Of a DNA stretch of 64,000 bases, positions 36,525 through 48,795 are shown one piece after another. The notes beneath the pieces are model-generated. The model saw only the letters and a program-made list of their open reading frames with translations, was not told the origin of the DNA and did no database searches. Position 1 is the first letter of the stretch; each line of letters starts with the position of its first letter. The DNA is from Eucalyptus grandis (lineage: Eukaryota > Streptophyta > Magnoliopsida > Myrtales > Myrtaceae). The stretch covers positions 38,283,682-38,347,681 of the forward strand of contig NC_052619.1 in assembly GCF_016545825.1 (NCBI RefSeq). Reading direction: 5' to 3'. A program made the translations under genes and the position numbers.

Positions 36525-39490
36525 GTCATCACGCATTCATTTTTGAAATTAGGTTTCTTCTACACCTGTTGTCTAGAGACATCATGCTAATATGACCTCG
36601 GAACAAACGGTCTAAATTTTGATTGACAAAGACCCGAGAGCTTGCCTAAGCGACTGCCAACTGGTACCCACCGATTTATCTGGGAGAGCCCGATTGGGCC
36701 TTTAGCCCAATCCAAGTCCATTAAGTCCAAAATACTTGGCCCACCAGGCTTACTAGTCTAACCTAAGAGTAACTAGGGTCAAATGATAAGCCTAGCTTGA
36801 GATACCACTCTAAAATAGTCGTCCAACTGTTGCTGAGGTAACTAAATTCTCACGTGCCATGACACTCTCTTAGTACCTAGCTTGACATTATGCATGGCAA
36901 TAAGGATTTTAAGGGTTCTTGATATACTTTGAAGCAACTAGTGTGTGGCCAAGGTCAAATGGGTAAGATCCACTAGATAAAACTAATGGGTAATTGTTGT
37001 GAGCTTTCCTCGAATGAATCATTTAGGGAATGGCTACGGATTACTAAGCTTTCGCTTAGCTTGGGTTGTTCCAAGCCTATATCGATTCACAGCTTTCGAA
37101 TTAATTAACATGCAAAATCAATTATTCAGGAATCACCACCAATTAATTTTTGGTGGAATTAGAATATGTTAGAATGCATATTATATAAGATTTTCTTGTT
37201 AAACTAGGATAGTTTGGATATGATGCATATTTAAGTAGATTCTAGAAGATTATGATATATTTTCAATTCAAATTAGAATTTCACTTAGTTTATTTCATAG
37301 TTTAAGTTAGATGATAGCTTAATTTTAATAGTTAATTTGAGTAATTTTCAATTACAAATTTATTTTTTTAAAAAAACTAGAAACGTCATCTTAAGATAGA
37401 TTAGATTAATAGATTAGATTATTTTCTTTGATAAGGTTGCATGTTTAAATAATGGCATTTATTTATTCCGAATTTCATTGAAAATACTATATATATATAT
37501 AATGTGCATGTCATATAGAGTTGGATGCATAAATTCCATGTCATTTAGAAATTGTATGTATAGGTTGCATATTAATTATTGCTTGTCATTAGAGTTAGGT
37601 CATTTAAGTAAGTTATATGTCATTTTAGAGATTGCATGTTTAGAGACATAGAAAGCATGCCATCTTAGAGCAGTTTAATTCAATTGCATGCCATCTTAGA
37701 ATAGCTAGAATTTCATGCATTGCATATGGATTATTTTTCATTTAAATAAGAGAAAACCCTAAAAAGATTTGAGTAAAATTGCATAGTAATTAGAAGCCAT
37801 ATTTAGATTGAATATGTGTTTTTGATTACTGTTGCTATGGATTGCATTGCTTCGAGGTAAGTACTTATTTTCTATTCTTACAATATATTTAGTGCCTTGA
37901 TTATTGAGTGCTACATTAATAGCTGAGCACCCACATGAACACCTCGTACGTTAGTGGTTAGGTTAAAATTAATTCAAGTTGCTTGCAAAACATTTTTGAA
38001 AATAAAAGAGAAAATGTATCAAAAGAAAATTAGAATAATATAATGTAATCAAGTCCATGAATCCATAATCTCTAATTTGTAGAAGTAAAGTATTCTCTTA
38101 GTATTTTATTTAAGTTTCTAATTCACCCACTAAAAATTAGATTAGTTGCGACTCTTAAATGAAATTAATTTGCATATTAAGAACTTGAACCTAGGTTGCA
38201 AATTAATATAGGTTTGAGAGAGTTCAACTAACTCTAGATTTAGTAATCCATGTCGAACCCCTAGAGGCCTGGGCCTTTCATGTTGTTCCTAGCTACGTTG
38301 CACTTTAGTGGATCATAAATTAGATCATCATGATCATCATTATTGGCGTCGATCACATTGGAGTCTATCACATTAGATTGGACCATACCTACACCATTGG
38401 GCGTTGAATCATATCTAAAGCATAAAGTACATGAATAAAAAAACAAACAAGGTTAAATTGGAGCCAGTTCTAAGAAACGATTTCAAAATGTTTTTCCATT
38501 CTTCTTTTAAAATTGTTAGATGAGGAAGCATGAGGAAGCCTCAGCCTCATAACCTTTCTTGGATCATATTTTCTTCTTTAGGTTGGATATCATCACCAAG
38601 CTAATTTTGTGTATCACATCATGCCCTAAAATAAATTTGTAATTTTATTGACTTTCATCAATCGAATTACATTTTATCAAATGGAAAGTGCAACAATCAA
38701 TTCTTACAAAATAAAATCCTAGAAATCAAATGCAAACATCTAGAAAGCAATAAAAGTTCCCACGCAGGGAAATATGTAGAAAATTAAAAAAGTTTTACTT
38801 TAGCGGGTTTGTGCCAATTCCCTCCAATGGTCCTTCGTTAATAGCGCTCACAAAGACGTCCTCGAACAAGTTGACCATTCCCTCGAGTGCATTGCTCTTC
38901 CTGATTTCCCGACCTCTATTTTTTTTTTTTTTTTTTTTTTCGGTCGAAGACCTCTAGGTTATGAGGTATATGTTTGAGAATATAGGGCATGACCTAGGTT
39001 TAGACCGGCTTAGACCTTAATATGGGTTGTAATTCTCTGGGCCTAAATCAAAGGAGCTGAAATCAGATTGGACTGAGCTTCGTTTCAGCCTGTCCCATCA
39101 TTGAAATTTTCGGCCAGCCTTGTCCCTTGTAATGGCCGAATTCTTGCTCTCCGTGGGCTTCAATTTGGCAGACCTTGACCTACTTAGGGTTCATTCTAAT
39201 TAAACTTAGGGTCTTTAACTTTAACGGGCTTAACCAACTTAAGAAGCTCAAATATTCTGATTCTGGGCTAAAATATTTGGTCACTGTGCCCCCGTGCTTG
39301 GCCGAATTTTGCTTCACTATCGGCTCAATCCATGTGATCGATGAGGTCTGCTCACCATTGCCGGTTCAATGCAATGAGTGATCAATGCTCCTAAAAACTA
39401 TATGGTATGAAATTTAATTATATTATTTTCATTTAGGGGCAAGTTTAATCCTTAATTTTCTATGCAATTTGTCACTAAATGGCTATCAAA
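36525..39490. other. repeat-derived spacer without genes
   Basis: No gene is seen. The stretch 37930-38290 ('AGTCAAGTCCATGAATCC', then 'GGTTGCAAATTAATATAGG', then 'TTTAGTAATCC') resembles 48540-48780, the 3' part of a Tat/Ogre-like LTR, so it may be the remnant of a related LTR. A poly-T run lies at 38921-38940. The rest (38300-39490) shows nothing recognisable. Confidence 0.4.
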
Positions 39491-40303
39491 ATTTAGAACA
39501 GAATTACATTAGACAATGTTAATGAAAACAATGTTAATAATCTACTAAGACATTATAGAGGTATAGTTTGTGTTACATCATTAACCAATCCTACTAGAAA
39601 AGTATGTAAGAACTCATAATCTACTGCAGCAAATACACACCCACTTGTAAAATCTAAGAAAAAAGTAGTGTTCTACCATTAGGTTTGTGGATGGTAAGAT
39701 TGTTATTTGATTGGAAACTTGCAAATAGTTACACATCCACTTGTAAAATGTTAAAAAAACAAGTGGTAATGTACTATTGGATTTGTGGATGGCGAAATTG
39801 TTATTTAGTTAGTTACTTATAAACAGTTTCACGACCACTTGTGACACCTAAAAAACAAGTGCCAACTTCTGTTGAGTTTGTAGATGGTAAAATTGTTATT
39901 TCTTTCATAAATTACAAATATTTGGCTAGACTAATAATGAACAGTCACGTTTCACGTTTGATCATCGACAATTCAAATTCATTATCAAACTTTGCATGTG
40001 GAAACGCAAAATGATATTCTATTTTTGGCGAAAGGAACTTTTGATTTCTGCCTAGAATAAGCGGAATTAACCGTCGTATCCCATAGTTAGGTAAGTACAA
40101 AATAAATCTCCCGAAATCAGCACCAATATTGCTACTATAAAATGGTTAAGACTATAATTGATGTAGTTCACTGTCCAAGTAATCTAATATCAAACTTTAA
40201 GCACATGTGGTTTGTCCTCATAGGGAAACCGAGAATATACCATTGACTATAGAACATAAGGAGATGGTCTGGGGGAAATATATAAACCAGCATTGAATCA
40301 CAT
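39491..40303. repeat. DUF247 downstream tandem repeats
   Basis: Units with 'ACTTGTAAAATCTAAG', 'GTTTGTGGATGGTAAGATTG' and 'GGAAACTTGCAAATAGTT' repeat every 90-100 bp (about 39645, 39735 and 39835). The stretch 39535-40205 matches 17246-17940. The DUF247 stop codon is about 100 bp further on. Confidence 0.75.
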
Positions 40304-41589
40304 TCAACTTTGCTTTGTATAAGAAAGAATACTAAGTACTGTTTGCGCTGCCGTGAGAATGAGCAACACAATGGCTGCGAGAACAGACAAGAAAGCCCAA
40401 GGACTATGGAAATATTCCCTCCTTAGTTTTGCCATCCAAACGTTCCACCTCTTGTTACAATACGCATTCACAGTTTTGAAAATCTCGGAGTAATAGAAAT
40501 TGGATAGAGTGACGTAGTCACTCATCTTGTTGAACATCTGCGCAATTACCTCGTCATCGCCCAAGTAGTTCTTAATAATCCCTGCACGGCGAAGCATCTC
40601 GACATCCTTTGAAGAGTTTATGAGGCAATCCATGAAGGTCACATAATCTGTAAAGTAGTTGATGTCTCCACCTTGACGATGCTGCTCATATGCGATTAGG
40701 TTTCGAAATTGTGACTCAGTGTGGTCCTGTACACTCAAGACCGGTATCTCCAGTTTGCCGTTCTTGAATCTGATGTCTTTCATGTGTCGTCCTCGCACTG
40801 CCCTCAACTTGACTCCGGATTCTCTGAGCTCCGTTGCTGAGGACATGAACATGAGTTTCTCTTTCGTTGGCGGGGCTCTGCCATATAGCCGGCGCACATT
40901 AGGCAGGCCAGAAGTCCAACAAGTGTGCATTAGATGAAGAAGATGTTTGCTCTCACGAAGTGTCGGATATTGGCCCGAGTCTCCTAGTTCAAAATCGAAA
41001 TACGTGGTAGCTATATCGATGAGCTCGAGATGCTCGTCCGGACCTTTAGTCAGGTCATATAGCTTGTTCAACAGAAAAAGCGGGAGTTGGTTCTCGAGCA
41101 GCAATAAATCGCGCTGGAGGCAGTATCGAATCCAATCTTCCTCCATAAGTGGGTCGTCTTTGTTTTCAGTTTCTCCATATTGTACTTACGGAACAACTCA
41201 ACGATGAAACAACCATCGATAAGCATCATCGCTAGGAACTTTTCTTGGGAGAGGTTGATAGTTTCCGCGTAGCAATTACGCACCAGCTGTTCCAGTTCTC
41301 TTAGAGTCAGCATATACTGGTCAACGCTTTCCTCTTTTCTCCTCTGAAGCAACTGCTGCACGTACCTCATTTTTTCCTCCTCCATGGATTTAAATTTGTC
41401 TTTTCCATAGTGATAAAGGACCGACGACCAGAATCTCTGGTTCATAGGCTTTGTTGTTTACTTTGCGCAGTTGAGGACGAACCCTGGGTATACTATGCTC
41501 TGACGGGGTTGTAGGCACGCCATAGAGCATACCCTCTATGTAGATTAAGACATGATCTTGCGTTCCAAATCGCCCATTGTTTCTAGCAT
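40304..41589 (-). pseudogene. DUF247 (UPF0481) protein, frameshifted
   Basis: DUF247 proteins are plant-specific, with an N-terminal motif region and a C-terminal membrane anchor; members are involved in self-incompatibility in grasses, but most have no known function. Seen here in order: 'SIPRVRPQLRKVNNKAYEPE', then 'MEEEKMRYVQQLL', 'LRELEQLVRNCYAETINLS', 'FLAMMLIDGCFIVELFRKY', then 'LQRDLLLLENQLPLFLLNKLY', 'NLIAYEQH', and a C-terminal hydrophobic helix ('WAFLSVLAAIVLLILTAAQ'). The frame changes near 41415 (after '..ILVVGP') and near 41165-41195 (after 'FRKY'), and probably also between the short 'MGDLERKIMS' start (ATG at 41577 or 41589) and the rest near 41550. Without the shifts the length would be close to a normal family member, without introns. 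It is most likely a pseudogene; assembly errors are the alternative. Confidence 0.85.
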
Positions 41590-42751
41590 ACTGTATTGGT
41601 TACAACACAATTAATGTGACAATAAGCATGTCATAAAGCAAGATGATAGTTTTCCGTGTTCTTAAATTTTCATGTGCTTCCATTTCATTAAGCTGTATTG
41701 TGGCTATGCTTTATATCTTAGTATGGTTACAAAGCCTAAAGATCGTTATAATAAGCTTATTTTGTGTATGTAAATGGCGCTTCAAACACATTGTTGGCAA
41801 GAGATTTTGTGAAGATCACATATTAAACAGTGGACCGTTATCAGTGAATTTGCGAAAACAGTAAAGCAAAATGGAGCAGCACTCATCAATAACTATGCAA
41901 TATTAGCAATACCCCAAGGCAGAATTAGAATTGCATATGTAAGAGCTATTCTCTCTAACCACCTAAATGATCCCACTAGTATGTAGGTGTTCCTTCCCTT
42001 ACTCTTTCAATATGATTTAAAATATTGATATCTCATTATGAGAATTATCTTTACATACGAGCAAAGTTTTTCATAATAAATAAGCAACGTACAAAAACTC
42101 TCCTTATGTGTGATATTGCCAATTTTAATTTAGGTCATCATGCTACTTTTTGTGACTTGCTCGATTCCTAAACTCTCTCGAACTTTTTGAGGGAAAAAAA
42201 AAAAACTCTTCGAACATTGACAAACAAAAAACTAATCCCCCAACATAATTTCATGACAAATTCCGTGTTTCCGTTTGAAATACCGATGGAAAAGATTGAC
42301 TAAGCACCATAGTTAAACATGTAGTGCTGAGATTAAACATAAGCAAACCAATAGTCGAGGAAAAATTACAAAAATGATTAGTGAACTATTGCCTCCTTAA
42401 TTTTCATCCATAATGTACTTTTTTTTTTCTTTTTTAACTTAATTGGTCCCAAAAAATATTAGTTTTTGTATGTGAATTAGTATATGTAGTGCTTCTCACA
42501 AACTTTCCAGAATCATGTTAATTGAATGGATCATAAGATGGAATGCAAAAGACCGGTCTAATCCTTCAACTTACTTGATCAAGTTTGTGGTTGCTCATTC
42601 TTCTCGCCAAGCTAGACAAGCTACTATCATGTTGGATCGAGTTCTTCTCTTCTTGTAGAATTGTTTATCAGCTGAGACAAAATGAGACTGCTGCAAATAC
42701 CAACTCTTCTTTTTCGTGGACTTCTGAAGATGGAAGGTTTTGCAATAAGCC
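41590..42751. other. upstream flank of DUF247, no gene
   Basis: AT-rich spacer. A stretch at 42361-42470 ('AAAAATTACAAAAATGATTAG') resembles the end of a small DNA transposon, but no partner end was found. Confidence 0.35.
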
Positions 42752-45320
42752 GAAAGTTCTCGGAAGTTGATGAAGAGGCAAAAGGCTAATAAAGACTCAC
42801 AAGGAAATGTCAAAAATGGACTTTATGAGAACGACTTATGAAGTCTTCCACAAGTTGCATATTACCATATGAAAACTAACCATTTTAAATAAACTTCACA
42901 AACTCTTTCAACATTTGGAAAGAGTCCTCTGTTTGCTATTGATTTGATAGTATAATTACGTTTATCATGGAGACAACTTGTACTCCTATAATGAATTTAA
43001 ATATTAAGATATCAGCCTATTCCTTCAGATTGGCACATTGTTAGGAAATTTCCTAGTGAGGAACTAGAATATAAATATTTAGATTTCAGCAACTGTATTC
43101 AAATTGCTTTGGACATAGCAATCAACTGAAAGTTCGCGGAACATACCAAAGAAGCAAAGGGCTAGGAAAGATCTACAAGAAAATGTCAAAAATTGACTTT
43201 ATGAAAACGACATATGAAGTCTTCCAGAAGTTGCATATAATATGTCAAAACTGACCATTTTACAAAACTTAAAGGAAAATATGGTAGCAGTCCTACCTTC
43301 CAGCTACTAGCTAGATATTATAATTGCTTTCATGATGGAGACAACTTGTACACTTCTAATAAATGTAAACATAAAGATACTAACACAATCGTCTACATTG
43401 GCGCGTTAGAAGATTTCTAAATTAAGAATTGGAAGTTATATATTTAGATTTCACCGATGGCATGGCAACAACTCTAGTTACTGTATTAAGCCAAAAGCTC
43501 ATGGAACTTGATGAAAAGGCAATGGGCAAAGTAAGACGCCAAGATTTTAGCTACTGGCTAGATACCGTGATTGCCTTTATAATGGAGACAACTTGTTGCA
43601 CTTTGAAATAAATGTAAATCTAAAGATGCCAATCCAATTCTCTAGATTAGTACAGTTAATTGGGGGCATCGAGAGATTTTGAAGTTAGAAAACGGAAGTC
43701 ACATGATCAGAAATCATTAGCAATGAGCAAAATGCTTTGGGTATTGTCATGGAACTTGATGAAGAGGCAAAGGGTTAAGAAATACTTACAAAGAAACGTC
43801 TAAAATTGACTTTATGAGAATGATGGATGACGTCTTCCGCAAGTTGCAATGTGATATCTGAAAACAGACCATCTAACAAAATTTCATTGAACATTTATAA
43901 ACAGTTCGACAGTCTAGCTACTTGCTAGATGCTATAATTATCTCATGATTGAGACAACTTGTTACATTTATCTTAAATGTAAATATGAAGATGTCAGCCC
44001 GATGGAAAAATTGTCCAAAAATTCCTAAATTTATTATACTTTTGCTAATTCAGTTCTAAACTTTTTAACTTTGCCAATTCAGTTCTAAACATTTTCACTT
44101 CTTGCCGATTTAATCCATCCGGCTAATTTTGGCTGGAAAATGCTAACGTGGACATCGGTGGTGCCACATAGAATCACCGGCGCTGACGTGGACAATTTTT
44201 GATAATATTTTAATATTTTTTGAATTTTTAATATTTTTTTCCCCTTTTTTTTGGCTTTCTTGGCCTTTTCCGATGGCCCACCACCGGCCACAAGTGACGG
44301 CCGGCCATTGGCCACAGCTAGCAGGCTAGCCTCGCTCGCCATAGGCAAGGCCTGGTCGGGCGAGGAGGAGCCCCGGTGAGGGGAGCCCTCGCCTAGGCGT
44401 GGCCCAGCAAGGGTCGCCCGGGTGAGGGCCGGCCTCACTAGATCTGGCGAGGGGAACCCTAGCCGGGTCTCACCCTCGCCCAAGTGAGCGTCGGCCTTGC
44501 CCCTGGCCTGGCGACGGTCACTGGCCACAGGCGATGCCCACTTGGCCAGGGGCGAGGGCGAGCTCCAGCGAGGCCGGCCCTTGCCTGGCGTCGCCAATGC
44601 CTGGCTGACACCCAGCAAGGTTGCCCTGGCTTGGGTGAGGGTCGGCCTTGCCTAGGAAACCCTTGTCGGGTTGCATTTGGGCAAGGGCTCCCCTCATTGA
44701 GGCTCCTCCTCGCCCAGCCGGGCCTCGCCTGTGGTGGGCGAGGCGGTTGGCCAGGCCTGTGGCGGTGGCCAGCCATCACCTGTGGCCAGTGGCTGGCCAT
44801 CGGAACAGGCCAAGAACAGAGCCAAAAATAAACGAAAGAAAAGAAAAGAAAAAGAGAGAGGAAAAAATAGAAAATATTCAAAAAATACTAAAATAATAAA
44901 AAAATGTCCACGTAAGTGTCGGCAGTTCTACATGGCACTGCCGGTTTCCACGTCAGCATTTTCCAGTCAAAATTAGCCGGGTGGACTGAATCGGTAAGAA
45001 GTGAAAATGTTTAGAACTAAATTAGCAAAGTTAAGAGGTTTATGACTGAATTGGCAAAGTGCAATAGGTTTAGGATTTTTTGGACAATTTTCCCACATAT
45101 TGATACCATTTGTAAGGGGTGTCAGGAAATTTTTAAGTTAGGAATTATCAATTACATGCTTAGATTCCCCATTGTGTGTAAACTATTCTAGGTAATGCAA
45201 TAAACAACAAATTCATAAAACTTGATGAAGAGGCAGAGGGCACAAAAGGCTTGAAGAAAACGTTGAAAATGGACTTTTTGAGAGTATGAAGTCCTCCTCA
45301 AGTTGCATCCTGCGATGCGA
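42752..45320. repeat. satellite-like tandem array, unit about 370 bp
   Basis: Units begin near 42752, 43128, 43493, 43746 and 45208 with 'AAGTTC..GGAACTTGATGAAGAGGCAAAGGG'. They continue with 'AAAATTGACTTTATGAGAA', 'GAAGTCTTCCACAAGTTGC', then 'GCTAGATATTATAATTGC' and 'GATGGAGACAACTTGT'. Spacings are about 376, 365 and 253 bp, and 371 bp for the last once the inserted element at 44004-45094 is removed. Related units lie at 20880-21390. Confidence 0.8.
44004..45094. mobile_element. foldback (MULE-like) element with GC-rich centre
   Basis: The left end GGAAAAATTGTCCAAAAATT and the right end (reverse complement GGGAAAATTGTCCAAAAAAT) pair over about 190 bp, including 'TTCACTTCTTGCCGATT' and 'GGAAAATGCTAACGTGG'. 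The centre (44270-44830) is strongly GC-rich and itself made of inverted 'GGCCGGCC', 'CTCGCC' and 'GGCGAGG' motifs. Frames of 115-177 codons there are composition artefacts. It interrupts the satellite array; a target duplication could not be confirmed. Confidence 0.75.
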
Positions 45321-46843
45321 AACCAAGTGCAATTGGTTTGCGTGATAAGAATTAAAAGGAGGCTTATTTCCGATTGGTAGGAACGACGGAATGGATAGTG
45401 TTGGCTTACATTTAGATTACCTATTGAGATGAACCAAGATTTTTTTTTTTTTTTAAAGAGTGCAGTAGGCGCAGAAGGCAAAGAAGGCTTTGGGTAGTGT
45501 TTACACAAGTTGCATTATTATTATCCAGTGACTAGAAATTAATTTAAGGCAAAGAAGGCTTTGAGAAAAAAACTCGTTTCGTTTCAATATGGATTGAAGC
45601 ATTCCCCATAAAAGTCTTTATTATCATTTCATTTTTTAATTTTAATGGGATCTAATTATAGCCAGGACTAGCAAATTAGCTTAATCGTATCCGCAACTTT
45701 AGACATTCAATAATTGATTGGGACCGGCTAGGCTTAGGCTGACACATGAACAAGTAGACATTTAGAGGTTTTAGAATTTGACAACATTATCTAAATACGC
45801 AAACTTTACCACACATGCCGATCATAATCTTATCCTCTCTCCTCTCTTATAGCTTCTATCTTGCTGTCGTGTCTCCTCTATTAGAAAGTCCAACCTTTAT
45901 TTATTGCCGTCCTGTCTATAAAGTTCACTTAGATTTGTTAAGCAATGTAGAATATTTCAACAATCTTTATTTATTGTCGCGTTCTATATAAAATTCACAT
46001 GAATTTATTAAGCAAAGTAACATATTTCAACAACCTTTATTTATTGCCAGGTTGGCGACTCTTTCCTTCTCTGTGTGGAGTCGTATTTCTGTGATATTTC
46101 AAAGGAGTCTCTCACTTCCCTTTTTGAAGACGATTTGTGCTCGGGGTGGTTTTGGGGCAAAATAACTTTACTCCCATAAACTATGATTGTGCCAATTATA
46201 TGGGAAAAATAAGTTGGAAGTCCTAACCTTCAAGTATGAAATGCAATTAAATCTTAATTTTATTGATTCAATTCAGTCTTAAACTTATTTGTAACAATAT
46301 AATCAAGTCTTAAATTGCCTACATGGCTCTCCAAAAATTGTCTCAAATTGAACTTTTCAACTTTTGAATCTACATTTAGCACTCAATTACATTTTTGATA
46401 AAGGTTTAGGACTTAATTAGACCAATTCAAATATTGAGGAGATTGTACTTTGTGTTGAAGGTCGGTCTTATACATAAAGCTTAAGACATGCGGTGCGAAT
46501 CCTTTCTAGAGGAACTTTCACGTTAAATGCACCACAGCACATTCCTAGGTGAAAAACATAACTCAGTAACGACAGCTAGGGGACTGTCATCTATTGTCAC
46601 CTATACCCTTACCGCCAAAGAGACCTGGTATCTGTTCTCCGAAGCATTTCAGCAGTACAGTTTTTATGTCAACTAATATAGCAAATGGATTGGCAAACGG
46701 ATAACGCCCTAACAAGACCACATATACGTTCACACTAGACCACCGCATAGACAGCAAGTCACCAATCTGTGCTTGATAAGCTATAGAATTGCACACGATG
46801 TGCGTTCATATAAATGAAGACCAAACCACATGTGGTCATCTTA
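45321..46843 (+). pseudogene. PLAC8 copy C: promoter remnant without a gene
   Basis: The stretch 45345-45420 ('GATTGGTAGGAACGACGGAATG') and 46660-46843 ('CACCGCATAGAC', 'GATAAGCTATAGAATTGCAC', TATA-like ATATAAATGAAGACC at 46809-46823, then 'CATCTTA') match the PLAC8 B and A upstream regions. Similarity ends at CATCTTA, the point where the 5' UTR would continue. No PLAC8 exon follows within the window. The intervening 45420-46660 contains a likely small DNA element (about 46140-46450). Confidence 0.7.
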
Positions 46844-46863
46844 TTGACCACATGTGGTTTGGT
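46820..46863. repeat. perfect 19-bp palindrome at the PLAC8 C breakpoint
   Basis: ACCAAACCACATGTGGTCA (46820-46838) is followed by the 6-nt loop TCTTAT and the exact reverse complement (46845-46863). The left arm is inherited PLAC8 promoter sequence; the right arm replaces the expected 5' UTR. Confidence 0.95.
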
Positions 46864-47300
46864 TTATTACATTTCAGATAAATATTAAAATTTAAAAATG
46901 ATTATTTATATTATTTTTAAAAAGGAAAAACCAAAGGGCTAGGGGTTGGGCTTTCGCCCTAGCCTCCTTTCTTTCCTCTCCCCCTTCCCTCGCGCTGGCC
47001 TAGGCCCATCTCGCCTCAGCTCTCTCCCCGGCCCGGCCCCCTTTCCCCCTTTCCCCCTTTCCTTCCTCCTTCCTCCTTCTCTGCACCTCACGTGCGCGAG
47101 GACACCCGTAGCCGGCGATGGAGGGGACCTCTGGGCAGGCGTCTTCAATGCCGCCGTGTTGCAGAGCAAGTTTGGCCCTGCCTTGGTCAGGCTTGCCGCG
47201 GATGGGACGGCCAATGGGACATCGGTTCGGCCAAAGAGGGAGCCTAGTCGACTCGCCAAGGACTAACAGTCGAAGCACCTCTGTCGAGCAAGCTCCTCAC

Positions 47301-47311
47301 CTATAAATACC
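47301..47311 (+). promoter_or_regulatory. TATA box of the Tat-like LTR
   Basis: CTATAAATACC, followed by a purine-rich leader with a GAA repeat, as expected at the U3/R boundary. Confidence 0.5.
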
Positions 47312-47357
47312 AGGGCCATTAGAACAGTTTGAGGGAGGAGACAAGAGGAAAAAAAGA

Positions 47358-47391
47358 GGAAGAAGAAGAAGAAGAAGAAGAAGAAGAAGAA
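47358..47391 (+). repeat. (GAA)n microsatellite
   Basis: About ten GAA/AGA units downstream of the LTR TATA box. Confidence 0.9.
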
Positions 47392-48795
47392 AATGGTGAG
47401 AGGGGAGAGTTTCGGATAGAGAGACAGAGAGAATCAAGAGGCGGAGAGAGGTAGAGCCACAACTGAGAGCAAGAAAAGAGTGTCAGAGGGGGAGACCGCC
47501 AGCCACCGTGCCTGAATCAAGGCCAATGACCCGCCGCCGTGCCTCCTTTTCCGTGCCGAAGCTCCAGTAAGCCTCATCCTATTTGTGCCCAGTTTCTGGG
47601 CGTGCAGAGTCGAAGCTCGCGACCATCCGGCTCATGTGAACTCCGGTCCCGCCAATCCCCTGTTGAGTTGTTGTGCGTATTGTTTGTCATGTGTCGAGAG
47701 TCCCGGCGCGGGTTTGAGCTTTGGTTGAGTCGAAAATCCCTCGTTATAGTAGTGCCCTTAGCTGTTTGACGTGATGCTCGAATGAGATCCGCAAACCTCT
47801 CCTCTCAAACGCTGCTCGTTGTTCGATTTGTTTTTGCCATTTGTATATATTTTGCTTGCATTAGACAGGTTCGAGCCGGAGTGGTGTTTATGGAAGTTGG
47901 AGTTCTCTCGATCTAGAGCGGCTTCGTGTCCCTTGGATTGGCCGATGTTGCCGCGTCACCGACCCTGCTCGGTTGGGGGGTCCAATTCATCACTGGCGCT
48001 ACATAGATAAAGGCGGCTCGAGACGCCGGCTTGGCGTTGAGCGCACGGCCACCGAGATAGGCCTGCCGTCGCCGCTTTCGTCGGGCTCCCAAGAGGGGGA
48101 GCGGCGGCGGCTGCGAACCAGGTCGAGCGAGGGGCGTTGGTCAGGTGGGGTTTTTGACTAATGGGAATGACAAATATGGGCTGGGCACTTTCTGTTAATT
48201 GAAAGTAGGCCTAGTCTTATTTTAAAATGGGTTTGGAGGGTTTTTTTTTTAAAAAAGAATTCTAGGTTGGGCTAGTGTTTCAGGCCCAGCGGGGTCGCTA
48301 GTTGGCAACTCGGGTTGGTTCCAACCCGAGGATCCGAGCCTCGTCTTTTTTAAAAAAATATTTTTGTGTATAAAATGTTATTATTTTAATGTAAAAGTAT
48401 ATTTTTTAATAATTAAAAAATCCTAACATTTTTTTAAATTAGTAGAAAGCTTAAAATCAAAATATTCATCTCTTAAAAATGCATGAAAAAATCCTTAAAA
48501 AAAAAAATCAAATCCCAAGGTTTAAACAAGATTAGATACTAAAAAGGCATTAGCTTATTAGTAAGTGTAGTCAAGTCCCTGATTTTAATTTTTTTGGTTG
48601 CGTATGAGTAAAGTATTTTTTTTTAAAATATTTTACTTGTGTTTTTAATCGACCAATCACTAGCCAATTAGTGACAACTCCTAAATAAAAATAACTTGTA
48701 GATTAAAAATTTGCACCATAAGTTGCAAATTGGTGGGCTTGGGAGAGCTGGGTTAAGCCTAGACTTAGTAATCAATTAGCCTTTGCGTCTGCGAG

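Noticed and set aside
44085..44976. Frames of 115-177 codons on both strands
   Set aside because: They fall in the GC-rich inverted core of a foldback element and show only Gly/Ala/Arg/Pro repetition.
46939..47306. Frames of 62-106 codons on both strands
   Set aside because: GC-rich LTR sequence upstream of a TATA box; the strands mirror each other and no domain is present.
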